This document shows positions 8,701-16,590 of a stretch of 22,879 bases of DNA, piece after piece; the first letter of the stretch is position 1; every line of letters begins with the position of its first letter. This stretch comes from DASSKF01 sp035690725 (GTDB taxonomy: Bacteria; Actinomycetota; Actinomycetes; Actinomycetales; Dermatophilaceae), in the NCBI GenBank assembly GCA_035690725.1, contig DASSKF010000174.1, forward strand, positions 1 to 22,879. Reading direction: 5' to 3'. The position numbers were made by a program, and so were the translations under genes. The notes beneath the pieces were generated by a model, which worked only from the letters and a program-made list of their open reading frames with translations, ran no database searches and was not told the DNA's origin.

Positions 8701-10650
8701 CTCCGCCCGGCCGTCCCAGACCGCCGCGAACGCGTCCTGGAACCGCTCGCGGATCTCCGCGATGTCCTCCTCCGGGCCCCAGAGGGACTCGTCGGGGGCG
8801 CGCAGCCCGAAGTCGTAGATCCAGACCGGTGCGTCCCGCCGGGTGACCTCGTAGGGACGCTCGTCGCTGACATCCACGCCGAGGTGGGTGAAGACCGGCA
8901 GCACGTCGGTCAGGTAGAGCCGCTTGCGGCGGAACAGCTTGAACCGCCGCTCGCGGCCCTCGGTGTGCGGGTCCCGGTAGAGGGTCAGGCTGGTGTCGTC
9001 CTCGTCCACGAGGGCGGCCACGTGGGCGAGGTCGGCGACACCCTGGCGGGGCGTGAAGTCCTCCTTGTACGCCTCGGGGAAGGACCGGGCATACCGGCTG
9101 CAGATCAGGGCGGCCTTCTCGTCCCCGTGCGTGCCGCGCGCGCTCTCCTCCAGCCGCTCCGCCCAGGTGCGGGTGGCGTCGATGAGCCGGGCCTGCAGGT
9201 CGGCCTCGTCGACCTCGGGGATCTGCTCGCCCGGGGCGACGCGCACGACGAAGTGCAGCCGGGCGAGGGCGGACTCGGACACCCGGGTGGTGTAGTCCAC
9301 GCTCGTGGCGTGGAACGCCTCGCGCAGGATGGTTTCCATGCGCAGGCGCACCGAGGTGTTGTAGCGGTCGCGGGGGATGAACATCAGCGCCACGACGAAG
9401 CGCTCGAACACGTCGCGCCGCAGGAAGAGCTTGGCCTTGCGCCGTTCCTGCAGGTGCAGCACCGACGTGGCGATGGTGAGCAGGTCCTCGGAGCTGGTCT
9501 GGAACAGCTCGTCGCGCGGGTAGGTCTCGAGCACCTCGAGCAGGTCCTTGCCGGAGTGGCTGTCGGCGCTGAAGCCGGCCCGGTCGAGCACCTTCTGCAC
9601 CCGCTCGCGCACCACCGGGACGTCGCGGACGGACTCGGTGTAGGCGCTGGAGGTGAACAGGCCGAGGAAGCGCTTCTCCCCCACCACGTTGCCGTCGTCG
9701 TCGAAGGTGCGGATGCCGATGTAGTCGAGGTAGGTCGACCGGTGCACGGTGGCGCGGGAGTTCGCCTTGGTGATGGTCAGCAGCTGCGGCTCCCGAGCCG
9801 TCGCCCGCGCCTTGGGCGTGAGCCGGCTGAAGCTGGCCGGGCCCTCGGGCTCGCAGCGCAGGATCCCGAGCCCGCTGCCGGGCACCGAGCGCAGCACGTC
9901 CTCGCCGTCCTCGGTGTCCAGGTCGTACTCGCGGTAGCCGAGGAAGGTGAAGTGGTCGTCGGCGAGCCAGCGCAGCAGGCCCTGGGTCCGCTCGACGACC
10001 GGTGCCGGCACCGGGGAGGGCGGGTTCTTCGACAGGTCGGCCACGACCTGCTCGCAGGCCGACCGCATCCGCCGCCAGTCCTCGACCGCGGCGCGCACGT
10101 CGGCGAGCACCCGGCGCAGCCCGGCCAGCAGCTGCTCGTCCTGCTCGGCGTCCGCGCCCCGGTCGACCTCGAGGTGCATCCACGACTCCTCGATGCGGCG
10201 GGAGCCGTTCTGGTCCACGGCCGCGTCGACGTCGACGACCTTCTGCAGCTCGCCGGCGGCGTCCCGGCGCACCACGAGCTGGGGGTGGATCAGCAGGTTG
10301 ACCGGGCGGTCGTGCCGGGCGACCTCCGCGGTGACGGAGTCGACCAGGAAGGGCATGTCGTCCGTGGCGATCTCGAGCAGGCTGCCCTCGCAGGCCCAGC
10401 CGTCCTCGTCACGGCGCGGGTTGCTGATGCGCACGTTGGTCTCGCCCTCGGGCCGGTGCCGCGCCATCTCGCGGTGCGACAGCGCCGCGCCGAGCAGGTC
10501 CTCCGGGGTGCGCTCCAGCAGGTCCTCGGTCGCGACGTGCTTGTAGTAGCGCCGCAGGAACGCCTCCAGCTCCTCACCCCCCTCGCGCTCGGCGAGCTCC
10601 GTCGCCGAGTGGAGAGCTTCGGAGCGAGACTGGTCGAGCGAGACCGACAT
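5773..10650 (-). CDS. gdh: NAD-specific glutamate dehydrogenase, large (about 180 kDa) type
   Basis: This 1,625-residue enzyme belongs to the bacterial large NAD-GDH family, which oxidatively deaminates L-glutamate to 2-oxoglutarate and ammonium in the cytosol. About 700 N-terminal residues are regulatory and ACT-like, beginning with the typical SHREMARHRP and DDMPFLVDSVTAEV segments. The catalytic part has PTGSKGGFF near residue 853, DKGTASFSDIAN near 923 and VGIGDMSGDVFGNG near 993 (nucleotide binding). A long helical C-terminus follows. Length matches the family (about 1,600). In mycobacteria this enzyme is inhibited by the FHA protein GarA. I prefer the ATG at 10650, which has GAGGG 12 nt upstream; the in-frame ATG at 10662 directly abuts that GAGGG. 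pruA, about 1.9 kb away on the same strand, makes its substrate. The long open frames on the opposite strand are composition shadows. Confidence 0.96.
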   Translation of the reverse strand: MSVSLDQSRSEALHSATELAEREGGEELEAFLRRYYKHVATEDLLERTPEDLLGAALSHREMARHRPEGETNVRISNPRRDEDGWACEGSLLEIATDDMPFLVDSVTAEVARHDRPVNLLIHPQLVVRRDAAGELQKVVDVDAAVDQNGSRRIEESWMHLEVDRGADAEQDEQLLAGLRRVLADVRAAVEDWRRMRSACEQVVADLSKNPPSPVPAPVVERTQGLLRWLADDHFTFLGYREYDLDTEDGEDVLRSVPGSGLGILRCEPEGPASFSRLTPKARATAREPQLLTITKANSRATVHRSTYLDYIGIRTFDDDGNVVGEKRFLGLFTSSAYTESVRDVPVVRERVQKVLDRAGFSADSHSGKDLLEVLETYPRDELFQTSSEDLLTIATSVLHLQERRKAKLFLRRDVFERFVVALMFIPRDRYNTSVRLRMETILREAFHATSVDYTTRVSESALARLHFVVRVAPGEQIPEVDEADLQARLIDATRTWAERLEESARGTHGDEKAALICSRYARSFPEAYKEDFTPRQGVADLAHVAALVDEDDTSLTLYRDPHTEGRERRFKLFRRKRLYLTDVLPVFTHLGVDVSDERPYEVTRRDAPVWIYDFGLRAPDESLWGPEEDIAEIRERFQDAFAAVWDGRAESDGFNGLVLRAGLTWRQVVVLRAVAKYLRQIGQTFSQEYVEAALLSNPRLAARLVELFETRFDPAHRAGDDLDARDTAQQAIHEGIESELEAVSSLDHDRIIRAFLGVIAATLRTNFYQATEGGQPKGYVSFKLDCASVPGLPKPWPMFEIWVYSPRVEGVHLRFGKVARGGLRWSDRREDFRTEILGLVKAQMVKNAVIVPTGSKGGFFAKQLPDPAENRDAWLAEGVAAYTIFISGMLDVTDNLVAGDVVPPRDVVRHDEDDTYLVVAADKGTASFSDIANGVAQDYGFWLDDAFASGGSAGYDHKQMGITARGAWESVKRHFREMGVDTQTEDFTAVGIGDMSGDVFGNGMLLSEHIRLVAAFDHRHVFVDPTPDAASSYAERRRLFDLPRSSWADYDADTISEGGGVWSRTAKSVPVSPQVREALGLEDDVQSLTPSELIRAILLAPVDLLWNGGIGTYIKASGQNNADIGDRANDAIRVNGEDLRVKVVGEGGNLGASQLGRIEAAEHGVRINTDAIDNSAGVDTSDHEVNIKILLGGLVRDGRLTLDQRNELLQSMTDDVAGQVLQDNYEQNVLLGNGRAQAHPMLPVHKRLIHWLEERGELDRQLEFLPSDSQLRQRDEAGDGLTSPEFSVLIAYAKLALKDDLGASDLPEEPWFQQTLTDYFPEPIQQRYLEELPDHPLHREIIINSVVNSMVNRGGITFAFRAAEETGASPEQIARAFVVCREVFGLRDFVEQVEALDNVVTTRTQTKLYLEFRRLMDRSVRWFLHNRPSTLDVAGEVERFGPMVRELTPRLPDLLQGAEHDRMRRNADALVEQGVPEDLAVRTTTLLDTFSLLDVIDIASDDDRSAADVAPVYFHTSEFFGIDKMLSRVSGLARDDRWDALARGALRDDLYLVLESLTRTVLEAGPQDASPDELLQLWSEANGDALGRARAALAGIERLDEPGISALSVALRTLRGLVRSGSLTA

Positions 10651-10761
10651 GGCAGGTTTCATCCCTCACGACGACGTGTGCGGGGCACGCCTTTGTGCAC
10701 CCTGTTCGGGACTCTATCGCCCGGTCCTGCGGCCGCAGCCCGGGCCCGTGGCCCACGTCAC

Positions 10762-10788
10762 GTCGGCAGCCCGGGGCGGCGTGCCGAC
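10762..10788 (-). terminator. Hairpin just after the DUF6328 gene
   Basis: Arms GTCGGCA (10762-10768) and TGCCGAC (10782-10788) are exact reverse complements around a 13-nt GC-rich loop. The hairpin begins 1 nt beyond the stop codon of the DUF6328 gene. No T-run follows, as is common in actinobacteria. Confidence 0.4.
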
Positions 10789-10789
10789 C

Positions 10790-11314
10790 TCACTCCGGCG
10801 CCCTCGGACCCTCCCGCCGGGCGCGGCGCAGGAAGGGCACGACCAGCCACCACAGGACGAACCAGATCGCGAGCCCGATGACCACTGCCAGGGTCACCGT
10901 GCGGCCGAGGATGAAGTCGGTGACGAGGAACACCGCGGAGGTCACCGCGAGTGCGGTGAAGGCCAGCCCGCCCATGGCGAAGCGGTTGCCGGCCCGGATC
11001 AGCTCGGGCCGCGCCCGGCGCCGGAACAGCAGCCGGTGGTAGGCCACCGGCGCGATGAGCAGCGCCACGGCGCACGCCGTGGACAGCAGGGAGACGAAGT
11101 ACATCGCCCGCTGCACGTCGGTCGTCTGCGCGAACGGTCGGGTGAACGCCACCCCGAGCAGGAACGCGAAGAGGATCTGCACGCCGGTCTGGCTCACGCG
11201 CAGTTCCTGGAGCAGCTCGTTCCAGTTGCGGGCGAGCCGGTCGTGCTCCGACTCCTCCTCGAACTCCGGGTCGTGGTGCGGCTCGACCGCCCGCCCCGGT
11301 GCGTCTGCTCCCAT
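10790..11314 (-). CDS. DUF6328 family four-helix membrane protein
   Basis: This 174-residue protein starts with an acidic, charged N-terminus (about 1-30). The family-like segment NWNELLQELRVSQTGVQILF then leads into four hydrophobic helices, at about residues 47-63, 74-98, 113-136 and 142-163. The tail is basic (FLRRARREGPRAPE). I assign it to the DUF6328 membrane family from this pattern; no biochemical role is known to me. The ATG at 11314 has no Shine-Dalgarno sequence but has TACGAT 8 nt upstream, consistent with leaderless expression. It diverges from the small-protein operon that starts at 11411, sharing a 96-bp intergenic region. Confidence 0.8.
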   Translation of the reverse strand: MGADAPGRAVEPHHDPEFEEESEHDRLARNWNELLQELRVSQTGVQILFAFLLGVAFTRPFAQTTDVQRAMYFVSLLSTACAVALLIAPVAYHRLLFRRRARPELIRAGNRFAMGGLAFTALAVTSAVFLVTDFILGRTVTLAVVIGLAIWFVLWWLVVPFLRRARREGPRAPE

Positions 11315-11410
11315 GGCCGCGCATCGTATGCCGGGCACGGCCCATCCGTCCCGCCGGAGCCTGTGGGCAACGTCCCCGGACCGGCACCGAACACCCGTAC
11401 TCTGGCTGCC
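11315..11410. promoter_or_regulatory. Divergent promoter region with two leaderless-type -10 elements
   Basis: Leftward, TACGAT (minus strand, 11323-11328) ends 8 nt before the DUF6328 ATG. Rightward, TACTCT (11398-11403) ends 7 nt before the ATG at 11411. Neither start has a Shine-Dalgarno sequence. The two -10 hexamers are about 70 bp apart, so a shared regulator could control both. The GGCATAC motif (as GTATGCC at 11326-11332) overlaps the leftward element. Confidence 0.45.
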
Positions 11411-11650
11411 ATGGCTGGCACGGACGGGGGTGTGACGGGGGTGCCCGGCGCCGCCGACGCCGCGGCCGCCCGCGCCCGGGCCGGTTCGGTGAGCCGCGCC
11501 CTCGCGGCGAGTGCGGTGCGGCTGCTCGAGCAGGACGTCGACACCGGCGACCCGCAGAGCCAGCGGGCGGTCGACGACGCGATCGAGGCGATCGCGCAGC
11601 GGCTGACCGACCTGGCCGACCGCTGCCACGACCAGGAGGCGGACCGGTGA
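11411..11650 (+). CDS. Small helical protein of unknown function, first of a three-gene operon
   Basis: The protein has 79 residues: a Gly/Ala-rich start, then two predicted amphipathic helices (SVSRALAASAVRLLEQDV and AVDDAIEAIAQRLTDLADRC). Third codon positions are almost all G or C, so it is a real gene and not a chance frame. No family is recognised. The chosen ATG has TACTCT 7 nt upstream and no Shine-Dalgarno sequence. Its TGA overlaps the GTG of the next gene (GTGA), so the two are translationally coupled. It could form a helical complex with the next product, but only coupling and similar character suggest that. Confidence 0.65.
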   Translation: MAGTDGGVTGVPGAADAAAARARAGSVSRALAASAVRLLEQDVDTGDPQSQRAVDDAIEAIAQRLTDLADRCHDQEADR

Positions 11651-11994
11651 GCCCGCAGCGCAGCGCCGGCGACGCCCGGCGATCCCCCGCCGAGACCGCC
11701 TCCTGCTCGGCGCTCGCGGCCCGGCTGCAGCGTGAGGCTGCCACGCTGGCCGGCGTCCTGGAGCGGCTCCGCAGCGCCGACGCCGACGCCGCGGTCGTCC
11801 GCGAGCTGGACGACGTTCTCGAGGACCTGGACCGGCTCGCCGTCGCCCTGCACCGGCACGTGGACAGCCAGGTGCGGGCCCGCGACCTGGTGGCCCAGCG
11901 GGCGGCCAGCGTGGAGGGACGCGGCCGGCACGCCCTGCTGCGGACGGCCCGGAGCGTGCGCCGCGCGTCCGGCCAGTACCGTGGCCTGCCATGA
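11647..11994 (+). CDS. Small coiled-coil-like protein of unknown function, second of the operon
   Basis: The protein has 115 residues. After a polar, Ser/Arg-rich start, residues about 20-90 are almost wholly helical with heptad-like leucines (LAARLQREAATLAGVLERLR, then VVRELDDVLEDLDRLAVALH). A basic tail follows (RGRHALLRTARSVRRASGQYRGLP). No family is recognised. It begins by GTGA overlap with the gene before and ends by ATGA overlap with the DUF2505 gene. This very tight packing suggests the three products are made in fixed proportion and may act together. The basic end could bind nucleic acid or acidic lipid; this is speculative. Confidence 0.65.
   Translation: MSPQRSAGDARRSPAETASCSALAARLQREAATLAGVLERLRSADADAAVVRELDDVLEDLDRLAVALHRHVDSQVRARDLVAQRAASVEGRGRHALLRTARSVRRASGQYRGLP
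11977..11982 (+). promoter_or_regulatory. Possible internal leaderless -10 element before the DUF2505 gene
   Basis: TACCGT inside the end of the second small gene stands 8 nt before the DUF2505 ATG, with the same geometry as the other candidate leaderless starts here. It could give the third gene its own transcript in addition to the operon message. Confidence 0.3.
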
Positions 11995-12506
11995 AGATCG
12001 AGTCGACCGTCGCCTACCCGGCGCCACCCGAGACGGTGTACGCCATGCTCACCGACCAGAGCTTCCAAGAGCGCAAGTGCCGCGCCACCGAGGCACGCAG
12101 CCACGAGGTGTCCATCGAGTCCCGGGACGGTCGCACCGTCGTCACCACGGTGCGCCAGATGGCCACCGAGGGTCTCGACATGCCGAGCTACGCCAACGTC
12201 GGGCCGACCCTGACCGTCAAGGAGATCTCCGACTGGGGGCCGGCCTCGGCGGAGGGGACCCGCGAGGGCACGATCCAGGTCCAGCTGGTCGGCCTGCCCC
12301 TGCAGATGAACGGCACCCTCGCGCTCACCGCCACCGCCGACGGCACGACCGAGACGATCGACGCCGACCTCAAGTGCTCGATCCCGTTGCTCGGCAGCAA
12401 GATCGAGCAGATGGCCTCCCCCGCGATCCGCTCGGCGATCGACGTCGAGGAGCGGCTCGGGCACAAGTGGCTCGCCGAGCAGCAGTCCGGGCGCCCGGGC
12501 AGCTGA
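11991..12506 (+). CDS. DUF2505 family protein (START/SRPBCC-like fold)
   Basis: This 171-residue protein opens with MKIESTVAYPAPPETVYAMLTD, the start of a SRPBCC-type fold where a first strand is followed by a paired helix. It continues with alternating beta strands and ends in a long C-terminal helix (EERLGHKWLAEQQ). This fits DUF2505, a family widespread in actinobacteria and of unknown function; related folds bind hydrophobic ligands. There is no signal peptide, so it is probably cytosolic. The ATG overlaps the previous stop (ATGA). The gene is closed by the strong hairpin at 12513-12552. Confidence 0.85.
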   Translation: MKIESTVAYPAPPETVYAMLTDQSFQERKCRATEARSHEVSIESRDGRTVVTTVRQMATEGLDMPSYANVGPTLTVKEISDWGPASAEGTREGTIQVQLVGLPLQMNGTLALTATADGTTETIDADLKCSIPLLGSKIEQMASPAIRSAIDVEERLGHKWLAEQQSGRPGS

Positions 12507-12512
12507 CGCACG

Positions 12513-12552
12513 GAAGGGCCGGTATGGCGAGTGCTCGCCATACCGGCCCTTC
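12513..12552. terminator. Bidirectional terminator between the DUF2505 gene and pruA
   Basis: The 19-nt arms at 12513-12531 (GAAGGGCCGGTATGGCGAG) and 12534-12552 are exact reverse complements; in practice this is an 18-bp stem with a 4-nt loop. It begins 6 nt after the DUF2505 stop and lies 29 nt from the pruA stop, between convergent genes. The GAAGGG/CCCTTC ends give a weak pyrimidine run on each side. It is the clearest terminator in the window. Confidence 0.88.
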
Positions 12553-12581
12553 GTCACCCGCCGTCAGGGCGGCCGTCGTCG

Positions 12582-14210
<1,629 letters not shown>

Positions 14211-14288
14211 GGGTGTGCGCTCCTCCACGAGTGTCGAAGGGGTTCGTTCCCGCCCATGGTGTCACGGCTCGGCGGCAGGTCCGTTCGC

Positions 14289-14310
14289 CGCCGCCGCGCG
14301 TGCGGCGGCG
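14289..14310 (-). terminator. GC-rich hairpin downstream of the HNH gene
   Basis: Arms CGCCGCCGC (14289-14297) and GCGGCGGCG (14302-14310) pair around a GCGT loop, 32 nt beyond the HNH stop and 78 nt before the pruA start. It could end the HNH transcript. No T-run follows, and short CG repeats make chance pairing plausible. Confidence 0.35.
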
Positions 14311-14313
14311 CTC

Positions 14314-14355
14314 GCCCGGTCAGGCCGCGAGGCTTGCCCGGTTCAGGCAGCGAGG
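14314..14355. repeat. Imperfect tandem duplication across the 3' end of the HNH gene
   Basis: Copy A (14314-14332) and copy B (14336-14355) share the pattern GCCCGGT(T)CAGGC(C/A)GCGAGG. Copy B contains the HNH stop codon and copy A lies just downstream, so the last codons and the stop are present twice. The second stop is not needed while the first is intact. Confidence 0.5.
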
Positions 14356-15806
14356 CGATCGGCGAGGTGACGCTCGAGCCAGCTGGTCTCGCCGCTGTTC
14401 TCCGCCGGCCGCGGGGGACCGTCGACGAGGTCGCCGTCGGCGGGCGTTTGGCCGCCATCGGCAGGTGCCCCGTCCACTCCGTACCGGACCGGCGGGTCCA
14501 TGGCTTCCAACGGCGGGGGCGCCGTCGAGGTGTAGCGATGCCCCGTCGGCGTCACGATCTCCACGGTGTGTGGCCTCTCCGCCACCGTCGAGGCCGACCA
14601 GCCCGGTTGCTCCTTGACCTGGTTGTCGAGCGCGCACAGCCCCTCGCCGTTGCTCGCCGAGCTCGCGCCGCCCTGGGCGTGGGCGACCACGTGGTCGGCG
14701 TGCCGGACCGGCGCATCGCACCATGGTGTGCGGCACGCCTGGTCCCGCGTGAGCAGGAACTCCCGCAGCCCGCCGTCGAAGACGCGTCGCCGGGAGTCCA
14801 TCTGCACCAAGGCCGTGGCGTCCGGCGTGGTGTAGAGCCGCCGCAGCCACGTCCGGGACTTCGTGCCGAGCAGTTCCCGGGCAACGGCGGCCGGGACCGG
14901 GCCGTAGCCCGGCACGGACGCCGGCTCGTCGCCTCCGGCCAGCAGCGCACGGTCGGTGATCACGAGGCGCACCTCGACGTCGACCTCGTCCGCGCTCGCC
15001 GCGCCGGTGAGCCGCTCGAACATGGTGTCGGCCATGATTTGGCCGCGAGACCGCTCGTCCCCGGCTGCCTTGAGCTGGTCCGCGTGGCGGGACAGCGCGA
15101 CGTGCGCGGCGATGCCCTTCTTCACCGGCAGGAACCCGGTCAGGTAGGTCATCGTGTCGGGCGCGGGCCGAACCGTGACGCAGCGGTCCTTGGCCGCTCC
15201 GCGGGTGCGCTTGACCAAGGCGTCCCGGTCCAGCCGCTGCGCCCAGGCGCGAGCGGCCGCGTCCAGCTGCGAGACGCCCATCTCGCCCATCCGGTCGGCC
15301 AGTTCGGCATCCACCCGCCGGCGGTCCTCCACGGACAGGGTCGCCGTGGCCCGCACCAGGACGAGCGCCTTGTACTCGGAGATCTCGCCGCGGGACAGCG
15401 CCGCCAGCGCACACGGCATCTCCCGCACGAGTGCACGGGCCATCCCGAGGTGCTGGTTGCCGCGACGGGACGAGTCACGGCGCGCGAGCGCGACCTCGCT
15501 GCCCACCCCCGATCCCTGCCGCTCCGCCGGGACACCGAAGGTCGCGTCCCACGCCCTGCGTGATTCGTGGAGCGCGTCGGTGACCCGCGCCTGCTGCGCC
15601 GCGCAGGCTGCCTTCACCCGCTCGAGCGCCTCGAGCTGGTCGATGCGCTCAGCGTTGCCGACAGCCGGGTCCATGCCGGACAACCGGTCCAGGAGCGCCT
15701 GCAGCTCCACGGTCTCGAGCGGATGCCCACCGGTCCGCGGTGCTGTTGGCGATGCCGTCGACGTCTCCGGTGCCGTCTCCGGTGTCGTCTCGGTCGTCTG
15801 TCTCAT
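14343..15806 (-). CDS. DUF222/HNH endonuclease-like protein with altered zinc ligand
   Basis: The protein has 487 residues. It starts with a Thr/Pro-rich stretch (1-28), then a DUF222 region (about 30-340), then an HNH module: C358 and C363 (CRTPWC), ADHV with D371-H372, N386, and C391 (GLC). In relatives I recall, the next ligand falls in LCxxCN or LCxxHN. Here the segment reads LCALDN, so D394 replaces the Cys or His. The C-terminal tail (about 410-487) is Pro/Asp-rich. The family is abundant in actinobacteria (the REP13E12 proteins of Mycobacterium are relatives) and its role is unclear. The ATG at 15806 follows a GGGGGAGG ribosome-binding site. A TAGTAT -10 candidate lies about 40 bp upstream. 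Confidence 0.88.
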   Translation of the reverse strand: MRQTTETTPETAPETSTASPTAPRTGGHPLETVELQALLDRLSGMDPAVGNAERIDQLEALERVKAACAAQQARVTDALHESRRAWDATFGVPAERQGSGVGSEVALARRDSSRRGNQHLGMARALVREMPCALAALSRGEISEYKALVLVRATATLSVEDRRRVDAELADRMGEMGVSQLDAAARAWAQRLDRDALVKRTRGAAKDRCVTVRPAPDTMTYLTGFLPVKKGIAAHVALSRHADQLKAAGDERSRGQIMADTMFERLTGAASADEVDVEVRLVITDRALLAGGDEPASVPGYGPVPAAVARELLGTKSRTWLRRLYTTPDATALVQMDSRRRVFDGGLREFLLTRDQACRTPWCDAPVRHADHVVAHAQGGASSASNGEGLCALDNQVKEQPGWSASTVAERPHTVEIVTPTGHRYTSTAPPPLEAMDPPVRYGVDGAPADGGQTPADGDLVDGPPRPAENSGETSWLERHLADRLAA

Positions 15807-16028
15807 GCCCACCTCCCCCAGTGGTTCGAACTGATGTCGCAATACTAGGAGAGACCACCGACACGTCCCTCCCCTCCCGGGACATCGACGGCTGGCCGAC
15901 CACCCCCATGGCCGAATACGCCCACCGCACCGGCGAAGACCGCCTCCCCCCACGACCCCTGGTGACGGGTCCACGCGGGCACCGGCGCCGAGGTCATCGA
16001 CGTCTGTCCGCGCGGACTGCCGAGCTGC
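15807..16028. promoter_or_regulatory. Intergenic region between the VOC gene and the HNH gene
   Basis: This 222-bp gap holds a -10 candidate TAGTAT on the minus strand (15842-15847), suited to the HNH gene, and a TTCGAA palindrome close to it. A short palindrome GTCCGCGCGGAC (16006-16017) lies just beyond the VOC stop and might be its terminator. The rest shows no gene I can support. Confidence 0.35.
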
Positions 16029-16589
16029 TCAGTCGCCCCCGGGAGGCTGACCGAGGCTGCTGAGCGCCTCGTCAACGGTCCGGTGCACGTAGCTCGGCGG
16101 CGCGGAGGGATCCGGTCGCCACCGCGGCAGCTCGTCCGGTTGCTCGCTCGGCGCCACGCTGGCCGCGCCGTACTCGAACAGCCACCAGAGGTTGTGCCAG
16201 GGGTCCCGGAGCCGCGCCAGACGCTGGCGCCCATGGAAGTCGGTCGGCTCGGTGACGATGTCGGCGCCGGCCGCCCGTGCTCGCTCGACGACCGGTTCCA
16301 GGTCGCCGACGTACACCTGCAGCAGGGCCGGCGTGAACGCCCAGTGCGGCTTGGCGTCGCACAGCATCACCGTGGAGTCGCCGATGCGCACCTCCGCGTG
16401 GATCAGCAGGTCGTCCCGGTCCACCGTGTGGGCAGCGAGTGTCTCCCGGCCGCCGAGGACGTCCTCCACGAACCTGATGAACGCCGTGGCGCCTCCCGGT
16501 CCCCGCACCGCGACGAAGGGGTTGACGCTGCCGTACCCGGGCGGCAGCGCCGCCCCCGTCAACACCTCCGTCGCCCCCAAGGCCGACAC
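16029..16589 (-). CDS. VOC superfamily (glyoxalase/PhnB-like) protein
   Basis: This 186-residue protein has the paired beta-alpha-beta-beta-beta layout of vicinal-oxygen-chelate proteins. The first half is VNPFVAVRGPGGATAFIRF through AEVRIGDSTVMLCDA. The second is LLQVYVGDLEPVVERARAAGADIV through RLARLRDPWHNLWWLFEY. The ending DPWHNLWWL is typical of PhnB-like members, whose substrates vary widely. There is no signal peptide. The likely GTG start at 16589 is one base after the stop of the AmiE-like gene (TGA-G-GTG), so translation is probably coupled and the gene is the last of that operon. GTG at 16565 is an alternative. A cytosolic VOC protein in an operon of exported wall enzymes is unexplained. 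Confidence 0.8.
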   Translation of the reverse strand: MSALGATEVLTGAALPPGYGSVNPFVAVRGPGGATAFIRFVEDVLGGRETLAAHTVDRDDLLIHAEVRIGDSTVMLCDAKPHWAFTPALLQVYVGDLEPVVERARAAGADIVTEPTDFHGRQRLARLRDPWHNLWWLFEYGAASVAPSEQPDELPRWRPDPSAPPSYVHRTVDEALSSLGQPPGGD

Positions 16590-16590
16590 C

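Noticed and set aside
10651..10662. Upstream ATG of gdh at 10662
   Set aside because: The GAGGG ribosome-binding site would touch the start codon; the ATG at 10650 has workable spacing.
10727..10738. Palindrome CTGCGGCCGCAG between gdh and the DUF6328 gene
   Set aside because: Self-complementary with no loop and expected by chance in GC-rich DNA; no clear role.
6901..10881. Very long open frame (1,326 codons) antisense to gdh
   Set aside because: High GC makes antisense frames free of stops. The reverse strand encodes a clear NAD-GDH with conserved motifs, while this frame gives a Val/Gly/His-rich sequence with no domain.
15820..15847. Possible LexA/SOS box near the HNH promoter (TTCGAA)
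   Set aside because: Related Mycobacterium genes are SOS-controlled, but only one half-site (GTTCGA) is good and the other matches at three of six bases.
15909..16063. Small plus-strand frame starting MAEYAHRTGEDR
   Set aside because: No ribosome-binding site or family, and it runs into the antisense of the VOC gene; possibly a decayed fragment but unsupported.
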